From: Onchocerca lupi
Lineage: Eukaryota > Nematoda > Chromadorea > Rhabditida > Onchocercidae
Direction: 5' to 3'
NCBI GenBank assembly: GCA_028564675.1
Contig: JAOVVO010000397.1
Coordinates: 1 to 64,000 of the forward strand
Length of the DNA stretch: 64,000 nt
A program made the translations under genes and the position numbers. The notes beneath the pieces are model-generated. The model ran no database searches and was not told the origin of the DNA. It was given only the letters and a program-made list of their open reading frames with translations. Positions 38,801 to 53,800 of the stretch are shown piece after piece. How positions within the stretch are numbered: the stretch's first letter is position 1; every line of letters starts with the position of its first letter.

Positions 38801-41800
38801 TAAGAAAAAGCAATCACGGCATACTTAATTGATTTTTCTTCCTTAGAATATAGCTTTCATAAATAAAAAAGTTTAAAAACATAATCTTTCTTAAAATGAT
38901 AGCTTTCATAAATAAAAAGTTTAAAAATGAAAAAGAATAGATCAATTTTCGTCCATTCTGTGTGAATTGTTGATTGATCACAATCATGTTGCATCAAATT
39001 AATTGTTTATAAGCGAAGTGAAATTAAAAACAGGAAGTTCAGCGCAGTTTTCAAAATCAATCTTGCCTTATGCTAAACAAAATATGGTACCTTAAGTTGA
39101 GGTTCAGGAATGCCCTGAACGCAACATTTTAGCGTTACAGGATGACCAATTGCAACACCAATATCTGTCAAACTCATCGTAAAGCTCGGTGCTTGTTTTT
39201 CTTGCTGTTGATTCTGCGAATTTTTGCGAGAAACTAAACCTAAAATCGCATAAATAATTGGAACTGCAAAAAAGTTCCGAGTTTTTAAAAAATTTATATC
39301 TAGTAAAAGCTTGACTGAAAAATCAAATATTTCATCTATGATCGGTAAAATCAAATTTTAGGGAACGAAGACAGAACAAAAAACTTACTATGTACAGTAA
39401 GTTGTGTTTCGAAACTTGTCGAGCCTTCGGAATTTTCGGCAACGCATTTAAATGTACCAGCTGTTTTAGTAACTGCATATGGTATGACAAGTACCGATTC
39501 ACCTTCACCGGTGAGCAATATTTCATATGCGCGGTTCGCTTTTGTAATCTGCAGCAATTAATTTGATGATAAAAGAATGATAAAAAGGTATCGTCAAATT
39601 GAAGTTATGAATATTAATCAATTAGTTTTTGGCATATTATAGGCTTATTTATTTTTCCATTATACAAATAAAACATTTCGATTCCATTTTAATAACAATA
39701 AGTTTACAATTTTTTTTGCCTTATTTCAAAGAATTTTAATAAGTGATAAAATCAGTCCTTTTTTTGTAAAATTATCAAAAATATTAAGATAAAGAATTTG
39801 ATTAAAAAAAGTGACAAGATACAAACTGTAGAACAAGTTCGATTCAAGAAATTCATTTGACTTATATACTTTTTTTCCAAACACTTCCCACTATGTTCCC
39901 ATCCAGTATTGGTAGGATAATTAATGAAAATTAAATTTGACTACTTTGCCATGCAATTTAGCTTTATCCATCATAAAATCAGGTATTTTTAAATATAATA
40001 ATCAAAAAACAACTTAGGGAACTACTGACAGAAAGAAATAAAAAATATTTATGAATGAGTATCAGCTATATGAAGATTCGGATATTAAATTATTAAATTA
40101 TTCGGACGTATAATTTATCTTTAATTGTTTATCGCATTGATTCACTGATTCTTCAAACTAAGCTCTCTTCATAACACAGCAATTAATAAGTAAGAAAATT
40201 CGAATATTTTATAATTTTAAAATTTTAAGAATGAACGCATAATCTGGATTTAAAGTTGGCTAAGAATTTTAAGGATTGCTATCAAACATAATTTGTTTAT
40301 CAAAAATTCCATTTCTGGAGTTAATTTAATCATCACGATTACTGAACTAATCAATTTTCTTCAAAATCAAGTTCGAGAATAAGAACAAGAATGAATTATT
40401 ACACAAACTCAGATAATTGTTATTTCGAATGAATTTTCATATTATTTCAATCGTCTGCAGACCGCGGTTAAAGTAGGGAGTTAATTTAACCTTTTTATGT
40501 TAAAACTAATCAGCTATTACAGGGAATCCAAAAAAGAAAAAGATGGCACACTAAAAATGATAAGCAAATTTTAATTAAAAATATGTCAAATTTGCATACC
40601 TCTTTTCCATCTTTCAACCATTTAACGAGCGGTTTAGGATTGCCGACAGCACGACTTACTAGTTTTATCTAAAATTAGATCGTTACTTCGAAGAAAATGA
40701 ATAAAGACAAAGCTACTGAATCTTTTAATGGTATGCAACATTTAAATTTTGTTCAAAACACTTTTTAAAAAACAGACCGTAGATCCTTCGGTAGTTTCGA
40801 TCACTGCATTCGGTACACGAGTGAATCTTGGTTTACAGTATTGCATCTCTTTACTTTCAGCTGTAACCAAATGTGAATCCAGTCCAGCGACTTCTGCGAC
40901 TGTCAACATTAAATTGGAACTTTCGCTACCGAGCACATTACTTGCTGTGCACAGGTAGAAGCCAGTATCTTCTGCAGTACAACTCAAAATTGTAAGCGAA
41001 CACCAGCTATCACCAGTGAATTCAAGTTTCTGATGGCGATTTGTACTGATTATAGCACCATCTTTCATCCATACAATCTACAAATGCATCTCATTTTAAT
41101 GTAATACGAATATTTTATAAAAAATTTGCAAAAATTGAATTTCAAATGAATTAGAGAAAATTATCGCAAGTACAAATAAAGAACACAAAAATTAAAACCT
41201 ATGTTCACGTATGTGATATTTTAATGTATTAGTTAGCAGAATGTTTATTATTTATAAAAACAAATGGTCCAATTTAAAGAGTTAAAATGAAATAAAAGGA
41301 TTTCATTTTATAAATTTTCAATATTGTCAAAATATTCTGTTCACGTAAAAATTTTACCTGAGGTTGAGGATCGCCAAGAATGCGGCACTTCAATTTTACT
41401 TCCTTACCAGCTAGAGCTGTTGTATCCTGTAATGGGACTTCGAATTTGGGTGCCATGCGTGGAGATGGTTCCATGACAATTACCTAAAATTAATATTGTT
41501 GTAAAATCTGCACAGAGTGGTACATAATCAGTGAATTATAGGATCAGTAATTTTTTATTCTTAAATTCACAGAAAGTGGAAATGAAGAAGTTAAAATTAG
41601 TTATCAGTATGTCTTGATACGAAGGAATGTTTCCAAGCATACTTGACATGATGATTGTACGATTCCGATGGGATTTGTTATAACACATCGATACGTCGCA
41701 CTGTCATTATTTTGAGCATTATGACATATTAACTTGTAAATATTGTCCTGTTCAAGCATTTCATAACGACCAACAGGACTGTAAATAATAATATTTCAAT

Positions 41801-44800
41801 TTAAATACAAAAAAAAAATCCAATTTTTCAACAGAAATTAAAGGATTCTCTTAACACGAAGCATTTACTCATATTTTCCCAAACATGTTAAAAGCAGTTC
41901 TTTATATATTCCTAAACATGTTAGATAGAAAACTGATTCAAAAGTTCAAAATTTCTGATTTGTATAAATTTATTTTTTAAATTTTGCAGTTGGTGGATGC
42001 CCAATACATTGTTATAGAATACTAAGAAACTGAACTTCTTTGATACCTTATATAAGTTTCTGATTTTACTACTCTATATCGAATCGGATTAGCACTAATG
42101 ATACAAAAGTGATTTAAAAATTTGAAAATTTATCATGAAATTCGATCTTTCAAAAATTATTGTACAACTTACGCCAATCTTTCATCATTTCTGAACCATG
42201 ACACGACACCTTTTGGTGATGACTTTATTTCACAGCTAAGAATAAACTGTTGGCCTACAGCAGCAGTCTCGTTCGAAAGTGGCACCACAATTTGTGGTGA
42301 TCCCTCGAGAAGTTCTTTTTTTTCACTGCGCACTTCATTAGTTGTTACTCCAACCTAAATTGAGATTTCAGCTTACTCAGATTTTATGTGATCCTAAGTT
42401 CGAGTAAATTCATAAAGTGTAAAGAAGGGAAGATGAATTTTTAAAAAACTTTAAAATTCGATAGTTTTTAAAAAATTTTCATTAAATTCTTGGCGGGAAC
42501 AATGTACTGATTCATTCTTTCAACAAATTTTTTATAAAAAATGAATAATGATTTCACAAAAACCTACATCTTGTTCGACAATACGTGTTTCGCATACGGC
42601 TTCCCCAGCTTCATTTCCGATATGACATGAATAAAGTCCAAGATGGACGTTTGCTTTGGGCTTTTTGATATTTAATTTACTCGATTTGCCAGTAATAGTA
42701 GTTATTTTGATGCTATTCTTGCCATCGATTAATTCGATACCATCTTGATACCATTTCACAAGCGGCGTTGGTTCTCCTTCGAATTCTACACTAAGCTCAA
42801 TATCTTCCTTTTCATTCAATATCAACGTTGCAGATGGAATATTTTTTAAGATTGGTTTCTTGCCTGATGGAAGTGTCATAATAGCTATTGATGGCGGCGA
42901 ATATATTATTTGGCCAACCTAAAAAAAGAGGATTTTTTAATTTAAAAAAAGAGGATATGTTTACAATCTACTAATGAATTTTCAAGTAATTAACTGACGT
43001 TATTTTTGGCAGCAACACGGAATAGATATTCGGTACCGGGCTGTAAACCGGTGATTGCAAGTTCCGTTTGCGTGCTTTTGGCCACCTGTGTCCATACTTG
43101 ACCGTCAGGCCTGAAGAAACGTTTTGGTAGTGAGAAGTCGGAAATTTTGCTTTTCAAAAAATTATAAAAATTCACAGAAATTATCGCTGGAAATTTATCA
43201 TGGTTTATAAGAGCTAGAAGATTATATCTCATTACACTGGCTAATGCGTGAATGAATTCTTATATATTTGCGCAGCAAGGGGGGAATTGAAAAAGAAACG
43301 AATTTAAAATAAAAATAAAGTAACAAGTTTTAGTTAGAATAAAAAAAGAAAGAATTAATTAACTTCGAAGTTAAAGCTACCTTCTTTGTTCAACAGCATA
43401 TTCGATTTTTAAATCACCATCTTCGGGTGGTTCCCACTTCAATAGTAGACTATTTTTAGTAAGTTCCGTAACGAATGGTTGACCGATTGGTCCACTAGGC
43501 TTTGATATATCAACTTTTTCCTCCACAATTTCTGGTTTTCTGAAAGAAGTTATTCCCACATTATGATTTTAAATGTGTAATTCAGTTACAGTTCGAATTT
43601 AGAAAGTATTGCAATGTCTGATTAGAAGAAACTTGTATATCTTATAATATAAATGAACAAATTAATTAATAATTTCGATTCCAACTTACGATTTGGGAGT
43701 AATATGCACTATAACATCAGCAGAGATTTTTCCGCTGGTATTTTTCGCTTCTAACGTGTGAACACCTTCATCGCTAAGCAATACGGAAGAGACAGTAAAC
43801 TGATAATTGATACCTTCTTTATGAATCACAAAGCGATCATCCTTAACCTGGGAATGATCTTTAAGCCAAGCCACTGCAAAGAAAATGGTTAAGAATAGAG
43901 AAAAATAAAAAGTGATTGATAAAGCATTTTTCTTATAATAAGCTAAATTCCGCTCGAATTCCATAAAAGATTTCAAAAATTTCAATTTTGATCCATAAAA
44001 ACCCTCATGATGTAGATGAAGTTCAAATTCTACCTTTCAGTTCAGGTTCGCCATCAATATCACAAACAATGCATAAGACAGCGCCTTCCTCAATCGTCAA
44101 TTCTCGTACCGGTTCAACGACAAAGAACGGTTTTTTCGCCATTTTCATATCTTCAATAATATTAAATTTAAAAAAAAATTTAAACTTTGATGGTGGTAAA
44201 ATTCCAAACATCGCAATCTTTCAACGCTTACTTTTTCATGAAAAAGATTGAACAAATAAAATTATTTAAGATTGATTTAAAAGAAAAGCGCTAGAATTTA
44301 AAAACAATTTTTGAAGTTTACTGGTTCAGAAAACATTGGCGTGTTTGATCTAACTTAATAAACTTACCGACAGTGCCAAGCAATATTTCAGCATTGGCAT
44401 GAGCATCACCGTAGTTGTTATGCGCAATTGCAGTATAAGTGCCACAATATTCTGATGTCAGGCTACTAACTTCCAGTATGCAAACACCATCGCCAAATGT
44501 ACGAATGCGAATTCTGTCATCATCTTGAGTAATGGCTTTTCCATTCAGTAACCAACGAATTTCAGGTTCCAGTTCACCACTAACCTGCAAAAACGATATT
44601 ACTGCTGGATGTACCTCAGAATTCACATAATCGAAATTGTTTTTGGTAAAGGCGAGAATTCCATGTAATCGAAAAAGATAAAACGATGGGAATAAAACAT
44701 CAACATCATATTTTTCTTTTGTTTCTTTAGAACCTAATTAAAATTTCCAAGGACATTCAAAGCAAAAATCCTTCGAATAATTTTTGATATTTGGAGAATA

Positions 44801-47800
44801 ATTTCATTGATTAGCGATTCTAATAATAACCAAGAAATACCTTGCATTTCAGTGTTAACGTATCTCCTTCATTTTTAATCGTTACATTTTGCATTCTCTC
44901 AATGAATTTCGGTATTTTCGACGTTTGATCCTTTGACAAACTTTCTACTAAAAAAAAAAATGTGGAATTAGATCCGTAAAATGGATGTAAAAGAGATAAA
45001 TTTTGAAATTTTAAAGCTTGAAAATTTAATTCATAAAAGACTTGATAGTTCATATTTCCCATCATGAAGCAGAAAAATTTTTACGAAAACTTACCTTTAA
45101 CAGCAACATTACATCGTGTTTCAGCACTTCCGCCTTTGTTGATTGCTCGACAAAGATATTCGCCCTGATGTTCTGCATGAACATCATTGATCTTAAGAAT
45201 CGCAAGACGTCCATCGAAGTAAGTTTGTACGGTATCACCTTCTTCAAGAATCTTTGAGTTTAAGAACCACTCGATCACAGGTTCTGGATAAGCTTCAATT
45301 TCGACTTCTAATAATTTACGATTACCTATAATATTGTATTGAATAAAATCATTATTGCTTGAATAAACAAATATTGCTTATATAAAATTTGGGAATTTCT
45401 TCATCTGTTTCATTACTTGAAGAAGACGGTATGATCAAATTTTCATAGACTTAAAAATTTATGATCTTAATAATAACAAAGAATCAATTTTATTTTAATA
45501 CGTTTTTCCCTTAACTTCATTGAAATAGCTTCAGCTATATTTAAAAAAGCTTAAAATAAATGCATAAGTAAAATACCTTCGTTAACAGTTACATCTTCAA
45601 GTGGTCTAGTAATTACTGGTGCTTTCAACTCTTCTTCGACAACAGATGGTGATCTTGTCTGTTCTCGTATTGGTTCTTTTGCACTTGCATCTACATCTAT
45701 GAATTTTGAATTGAAATCCGAAAAATTATGAAAGATTTTGAAAGTGAAAATAATATAAATATCAGTAGCCCTTGCAATAGTATACAAATTTATCTTGCCG
45801 TAAGTCTATAAAATTTCACAACTTAAAATATTTGAAAAATGTACCGATGATCTCCACACTGCACTCGCACAGATCTTTTCCAAGTGTATTTACCGCTTCA
45901 CACGAATATCTGCCACTGTCATTAGCACTTACATTCATAATACTAAGGCGTACGCTGCCTGAAAATAAAATTAATGCTTCAAATGTTTATTCTGTATTAA
46001 ATCATTATAATTAAAACTCAATGACCTTTTTCCTAGTTTGATATTAAAATAATACCATTATTATCCAAGTATTGCAACATTCGATTTTCAGGCAACAATT
46101 TCACACCATCTTTGTACCATGTTATTTTTGGATGAGGCTTTCCAACCACTTTACATTCAAGAATAACTTCGGAACCGGGATTTGTTGAAATATTAACTAA
46201 AGTTTCTTTAAAGCAAGCCTTTATATTCTTCGTTTCAGCAGCTGAAATAAATATAACAAAAACTTAAGGGAGTTAGATGAAATACAGAAGATCATAAATT
46301 GATTTTGCTTTCACGAAGATTCGCAGAAGAAATTTGTTAAATGTTGAAAAGCATGTTTCAATGCAATATTTCCCGTAAGTACCATATTTTCTTTTTATAA
46401 AAAACCAAAATTATAGCTTACGCTGAATTTGGACTTTACATTCCGATTCTGAAACACCACTGATATTTTCAGCGATGCATTTGTAAACTCCAGCATCAGA
46501 AAGCTTCACTATATCCATCGTCAGTGTGCATACACCATTTTCATACTGTAAATTTCGATTACTCAGGAACTTTGGGAACTTCTCAAAGTTCGAGTGAGTT
46601 TTTGGAAAACAGGAAACGACTCGAATTCAATCAAGAATTAAACAATTGACAGATTTGAGAAGCAGTTGCAACAATAAATTCACAATGTCCAAAAATTTTC
46701 AGAGCCAATTAAAACTTACCTTAGTTGTGCAATCAGTTTCGCTAAGTGCTTTGTCATCCTTGTACCATTTAATTAAAGGATTTGGTATGCCTGTAAAAAA
46801 AAAAAAAAAAAAAACGTATTTTTTTTAATGTAAACTATAAATTTGAAATTGATTAAAACCTATATTGAATGCAAATTTCTATTTTTTGATATAAAGAAAC
46901 GAACCAGTAATGGCGCAGACGAGGGTCAATTCTTGACCTTCCAGCACGTTACAGTCTGTTAAGGGCATCTGGAATATCGGTACTTTATCACTTTCTGCAT
47001 TGCGATCAATATCAACCACAATGTCCTGTAAATCTTTCAGCTTCTTCTCTTCCAATTTCTTGGACTCGACGAAAAACTGCAAAAGAATAACAAATTCATT
47101 GAGCTAATAATTTTTTAATCAATATGCTACAGAATATTAAAACAGAAGACTTGACTTTCTTCATATTCTCTGCTTTCCTTTTTTTTTTCTCAGAGATTTC
47201 AATAAATTTCTGTTGTGTTCTAGTGAATTGCTTTTTTATCAATAACTCCTTTCCAGAATATCCGATCGATTTTGAGAAATTAGTCTATGATCAGTACTTA
47301 TTCCAATGTGACATGAGATAGATATTTCAAGAGGAAAAAAAAATGTGTTTTCCCACAATTTTACAAACTTTAGAAATTTCCAGACAAGAGACAAAAGAGA
47401 TAAGAAATTGATGAATATGTATCTTTTCTTTTCTTATCATTCTATGACTGTTTAGAAATTTTGCGGTGCATTTTTTGAGAATAATAGCTTGTTAATAAAG
47501 AAATCAATAAATAATTTTGAAGGGAAAAGAGACAATAGATGGCCAATTTTTCCGAAATAGTTTTCTAACTTTTTTTTTTTCGAAATAATTTTCTTCTAAC
47601 TGAATTTTGCTATAAAGCAAACAATGCATTAGGATGAATAGATCAGTTACGCTTTTTTCTAGACAATTTTCTTGACAAGCTTAGTATAGGATCGACACTT
47701 ATATGCTAAGAATATTCAATTTTTCTCTAATTTTATGGATTTCTTCAAAAGTTTTACAAAAACCTTTAAAAGCTCTCACCGATTCGGATTCTTCAGATGG

Positions 47801-50800
47801 TTCACTTGTAACATCTGCAACAACGGTTCGCACACGGAACCGATAGGTACTACCTAATTCGAGTTCTTTTACCGTTACATTCGATTGAGTAGTTTCGACC
47901 GCCGTTACCCACTTTTCTTCGCCATCCTAAAGAAAATTTTTAGCTAATTATTTCACGACCCGATCATATGAAACGGAATGATTCTGAGTTTCGAATTTTT
48001 TCCAGTTTTGCCAATAACTTCAGCTAATTAATAGAAAGGATTCAATTCTTCATCAAGATAACGACCGACCACTATCAGATAATCAACGTTTCAAAAATTG
48101 AACGAATTTGACTATAGTATTTATCCGTAATAATTGTTCGACTTCTCGCAAATTAATTCTTCACTAATTCCTCAACCATCTCAATAACTCTATAAGAAAA
48201 TTCTTTCACAATCACAAGGATGCCAAAAATGCTTTCCAGGATTTCGTTCACTCTAGCAAAAGTACTTCTATATTAGATTCCCTTTTCTTCTTCGCTTTCT
48301 CTCTTTTTTTGTTCATAAATAATTCCCAAACAGACTATTATAAAAATATTGCTGAATTAATTAAGTTATCTCTAATATACATTCGAACTTAAGTAAGCTA
48401 AACATATTGAAAAATTCCTCATGAAATTTAACCTTATTAAAAATCTTAAGAAAAGATATTTATATTTCACTTATTGAGCTAGTTACAAGACGATAAAAGC
48501 AAGAAGAAATCAATTCGCAAAAGAAGTAGCTTATTTAGTCCTTCTCTGACAAATTCTGCGAATTTTTAAATCAAATTACTTCCAATAAAGTGATATTAAC
48601 CCTTTTCATTTCAACGACATATTGCACTTTTTTCGTAATAGCTTCTGGTATTGCATCCCATTTCAATTTCACCGAATTGTATTTATCCTTTTCAAGAACT
48701 GGCCGACTCGGTGCAGCCAGATATTCCACAACCTGAAGTGATGGCGAGATAGCATTAGGTAAAAATACAGAAATCCAAGAAATGGCGATGATTAAGTAAG
48801 TATGAAACTCCTTTTTATTAACTTGAGAATTATCTAAAAAGTTAGGAGCAGTTTCAGTCATTTAAAAAAAAGGTTTAATTGTTTTTTTTTTCCTAGCTAT
48901 AAAAAATTTATTTAAGTCCGCTTGACTTTTGACTTTGTTGAATTCTCACATAAAATTTTGATTTGAAATTATGTTTTTTCAAAATCAGCAGTATCGATCA
49001 GGGTAATGCAGTTTAAGATGTAAATTTCAATTTCACATTCTAAAATAGTACATCATATTTCCCAAAGCCAAGTAAAGAAAAATCACTATTAAAATCGAAC
49101 TTTTACGAGACAACTAATATATTCCTTCAATTTAATTCCAATATTTTTTACGGAACTCAATATTTTTAATTAAATTCAAGTAATTTTTCTATTCAAGTTC
49201 GATATAAATATGTACAAATTAAACCTCAACAGGAATTTCGCATTTCGCTTCGCCCAATTCATTTTTCACTTTCAGTAGATATTTGTCTTGTATATCATAA
49301 TCTATTCGCAATATTTCAAGTGTTGTCAATCGGTCAACTGTTGTAACCTGAAATTCAAATTTTATTTAAGTTACTGGAATGGAATGAAAGTTTTTACTAT
49401 TGCATTCTATTGTCTGTTTCGAATTATTCAATAATTGATTACGATTTTCCAGAAAAATGAAGTAAAAAATCCTAAACGCTTGTGATTCTTTCCGACTTAA
49501 TTTTATTATTTTTCAGTTAAGATTTCAGCAATGGATCAAATGCTTTAAAATATTCGAAGATTTTGGAATACCCAAATAATCAACATCTTATCGCAAGCTT
49601 TTTCAGTAAAATTTTTATATGGCCAAAAAAAGCATGTAATTATATTATTCTCTTAAGATAGAAATAATGCTCCAAAGAATTAAATACTTCTTGTAACTCT
49701 GATGATGATTATCTGTTAAAATACCTTGAAACGATCAGATTTTGCAGCAAATCGTCTACCATTTGTATCCAGCCATTCTACATCTGGATCCGGTTTCCCT
49801 GAAAAATCTTTCTGATAATGAAATTGCTAATTTAAAATGATTACTACTAATGTAGGATAGCAGTGTATTCAGTATTTTAATTTTCCTCAATAAATTAGAA
49901 TTAATCAATACAAATTATGTGATAGGGAATTGTTAAAAAAATTTTTCTTTTTCTCGAAAATTACATCTCTCTTTCTTGCTGATAAGGACACCCTTTCCAT
50001 TCTTAAAATCCTGCTCCTTAATTCTTATCATTACTTTATTTGTCATTAAACTAAAATGCTTCTAATACAAAAAATGCTTCTTAATAAGTTTCGTTCAATG
50101 CTCAAATATAATCTTCATGCAATCGGATCACTGTTTCAAGCTTGATATACTTGGAGATATCAGAAAAGGAAAAAAAAACCCATGTCTTCCCTTATCTCTT
50201 TTAGAATCATAATATTTATCACTAAATAAACTTATGATTAGTAAAAATGCTACCAGACTTCCAAGCCACTGTTTGCACGACTCAATTAAATGGAATATTT
50301 CAAGTCCATTAAAAACTGACCCTGCAATTTTGAGTTTACTGAGAATTAAAACGTACTGAATATTTAAAGATAGAAATTTTGAATGGTTTTGCTACCGGTA
50401 CGGTACCACGATTATTATTACCAGTATATTTTGTGCAATTTCAGTTTGATTAATAAATATCAAGTTTTCTGTTAAACAGTTTCATTAATTATTTATTAAT
50501 AATTTGTTTACTTCTTTTTCAAAATTCTTTTTTATTTTTGTTTTCTCAAATATGAAGAATAAATTAATTGACAGTTAAAATCATATGCTTAATCACTTAA
50601 ATCTTCTATGATTAAAAAGAAAGGATATGAATAAATCATAAACGATACTAATTTCACTTTTTCGTCAATTTTGCAATAAATCATACTTCTCGACGTGATG
50701 AAAACAAACTTTGTTCTCCGGAATACTATTTTTTGTTTTGCACTTGACATTTCATAGATAAAGCATTGTTCAGTTGAAAATAATTTTCGATTACAAGCAA

Positions 50801-53800
50801 ATAATAATTATATCGAGAAAATTTCTACTAATAAGCAATAACTTCATGTAATATTTTTTTATTTTCCATCGATGTTGAAGTAACCGAAGAGTTTATTATT
50901 AGAAATCCAAATTCAACTCCACCTTCCTGCAGAAAACACTTCAAGTTTTTATCCTGACATTGTTTTTGTTGATAACATATTCATGTTATTTTCTTTTAAA
51001 ACTTCGCAATCAGGAAATGATATTTCATTTTATTCTCATCCCCAATTTTCTGGACTATGTTCATGATTGAAAACAATCACCCAATCTATCTAGAACATGA
51101 GGTAAGTAGAAGGTTAACCTCTTATCACTTTTATCAATTAACTATTAGCACTTATCGCTGCCATCATTCCTAAAATACTTGACTTTAAAAACAAGACAGA
51201 TACTGAATTTAGATGTTTAGGTACAAAGACAAATCCTGAATTTATACGTTTGGGTAAATTATGGACATTGATATTTGTTAATATATTTCACTGATACTTA
51301 ATCTTTAAGAGTTTATTTTCTTTTTTTCAGATCTTCACCTTCTTTAAATAAATTGTGAATTTTCATCCAATTGAATCAATTGTATCCTCATCATAGATAC
51401 AAGGATTTCTATCGAATTGCGTGTAAAACATGCAATGTTTTAATTATGATGCTAAATTAGATATAAAGTAGTTGCAGCTCTTCCATTACTCAATTCGGCT
51501 CATTTGTTATAATCTAAAACTTTTCTCGCAGAAACTGTCGAAAAAGAGGGACAGTTTTTCATCACTTTGAATGTTTTTGTTTTTGATATTTCTATTTATA
51601 TACGAAAATGCTAAATGTATTCTTTTGAAATTTGGATTAGATTCAGCAAATAATTTCTTAAAAAATAAAATCTGGTATCATCAAATTGATTTGCATGCAG
51701 TCTTGACTTCAATATTCTCATGACAAACTAAGAATTTATGTCTCACATCCAAAAGATATAAAATTTGGATATAAAGAACTCTTAAATATTATAAGATGTC
51801 TGAGCCATAAATCCTGTCTGTACTTTTTTCTGCTATCGTGAACAATAGCAGTATTTTTTACTTTTTGTTCAGTCAAAATACGAAAAAAGTTGGGTAATTT
51901 AAGATCCGAAATTGAAGATGGAAAATTAGAAATGAAATGTGCTTAGAAGAAATAACATTCATTGTCCAAACATTCCATTTTGCATTTTTGCCAAGTAAGT
52001 ATTTTTTCATCATATATATTTAATAATTTTAGGATACAAAAATATCCTTCTAAATGTCTTAAAGTAAAAGAAAAAAACTGCAAAAAGGATAAAAAAATCT
52101 TAATATTAGCATTTACTTTTCTGAACTAATTCAAATTCTTGTGCAGAAGAATGCTAATCTAATATTATAACTTCACTATTTTATTCACGAGTTGTGAAAT
52201 AAGGCATATTCTTCTCTTAAAAATTATTAGTTAAAACTTCTTTCCTCAAATATTTTCTTACTTATTATTTGAATTTAGACATCTAATTGTGTTCAATTGT
52301 TGTATTTCTAAGTTGCATTGATCTTCATCTCTTTAAAATGAACGAAAAAAAAAGGATCGAAGCAACTGTACTTTCTGAATTTAGCGCTAATGAAAGGATA
52401 TGAACTATATTTCCTCCGATTTGTATCTCAAGGGAAATAATGCCAATATTTTGTTCAAATTCTCTAAATTCTCGAAATGAACGTGATAAATTCAGATGAC
52501 ATGCATGTAATAGAAGATTGTACATCAAGAGTTAGTACAGAAAACTTATTCAAGAAATCATGCAAAAATTATTTAAAAAAAGTAGAAAATTTCGAAATTA
52601 TTGTGAGCAAATGTATCTTAAAATCATAAAATTGTCAATTTAATTCGAAATAAGGATTACTGAATATCATAAATTTCTTTAAGAATTTTTTTCCAAATTA
52701 AATCATCATTATTTTCAGTTATTATTGTATTACATGCAGAAAGTCTTTACTTTTTACAGTAATCTATAAATTATACGATACAAATCCGCAAAACTTAATA
52801 AACTTCATATTTTTCAATGAAACAACTTTAAACTGAAAAAAAAAAAAAAGGTGAAAAAAGGTTTTATTACGTATAGTTCAATTCTTCAATTCCAGCTCTG
52901 ATGAATAAACGTTATCCGAAAACATCGAAACAATTTTTTATGTCAAATAAATTAAGATTTGCGGTGCCCTTTTTTCTACATAAATAATCTGATTATGTAA
53001 TTTTTTTTTTCTCAAATAATTATTTTTGAAATCTTTGGGTTATGTCTAATCATTTATTCAAATTTACATCACCAAGGATTGTCCTATTAATGATGATGTA
53101 AAATTCTGACATACTCATTTGAAATTTCATCCTTTAAAGACATGTTGCTCAACTTCCTCAATAATTGAATTTTTGATATGGGAGATTTTTCCCGAAAATA
53201 GGAAAACAGACATCGAGAAAATGAGAATTACTGACGAAAGGTTAAAAAGATTCACCACTATTCTGCTAAAGTAAGAAAAAATTAACCATGATGAATATCG
53301 AAAGGAAATGAAATGGCATGGCTTTTTACAAGAATTATGTGAAAATGGCGGATGGAATGAAAGAAGAATAAATAGTTTACTTATTTTGTTTCATTTCGAA
53401 AGTTCTAATTTGGAGCTAATTTCATAAACATATTTGCAAAGTTTCTGATAGGAATTCTGATCTGGAGATAAATTTCATAAATATATTTATTAATCTGATA
53501 AACGCTGCGAGCGTATCTATTACGTTTCTATTCTTCATATTTCATGGAATTTTTTTAAAGAATAAGCATAACTGCAAAGTTCATGGATTTTGTAAAATTT
53601 TAATATAATAAATTTGGATTATGCGAAGATAGCATAATGCATGCTGCAATACATTCATCATATCTACTTGAAGATTATCGATCCCCGCGGAAATATTCTA
53701 TTGCGTAAGTTTTTATAATGGTACGAACTCATTATTTTTAATTCTATCTAATTATTAGGGGAAATTTTTTTCATGTTTCGGGATGGGATTCGTCCTAGGT

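Larger units (their letters stand above)
36997..42918 (-). other. six tandem Ig domains of the giant protein
   Basis: In N-to-C order the Ig domains start at KPILKNIPSATLIL (single exon 42568-42918), SPQIVVPLSNETAA (42173-42354, 41643-41778), APKFEVPLQDTTAL (41358-41483, 40778-41077), KPRFTRVPNAVIET (40778-41077, 40600-40668, 39389-39548), APSFTMSLTDIGVA (39091-39239, 38363-38558) and PPRFLKCMRDIWAP (37374-37543, 36997-37168). The F-strand motif is clear in most (DTGFYLC, QGTYQC, DSATYRC, LGLYSC); the last reads LGTYSVEASN without the cysteine. Confidence 0.9.

Noticed and set aside
32401..49798. Search for a protein kinase domain in the giant gene
   Set aside because: No HRD, DFG or glycine-loop motif in the joined frame; every placed exon is Ig, FN3 or linker.
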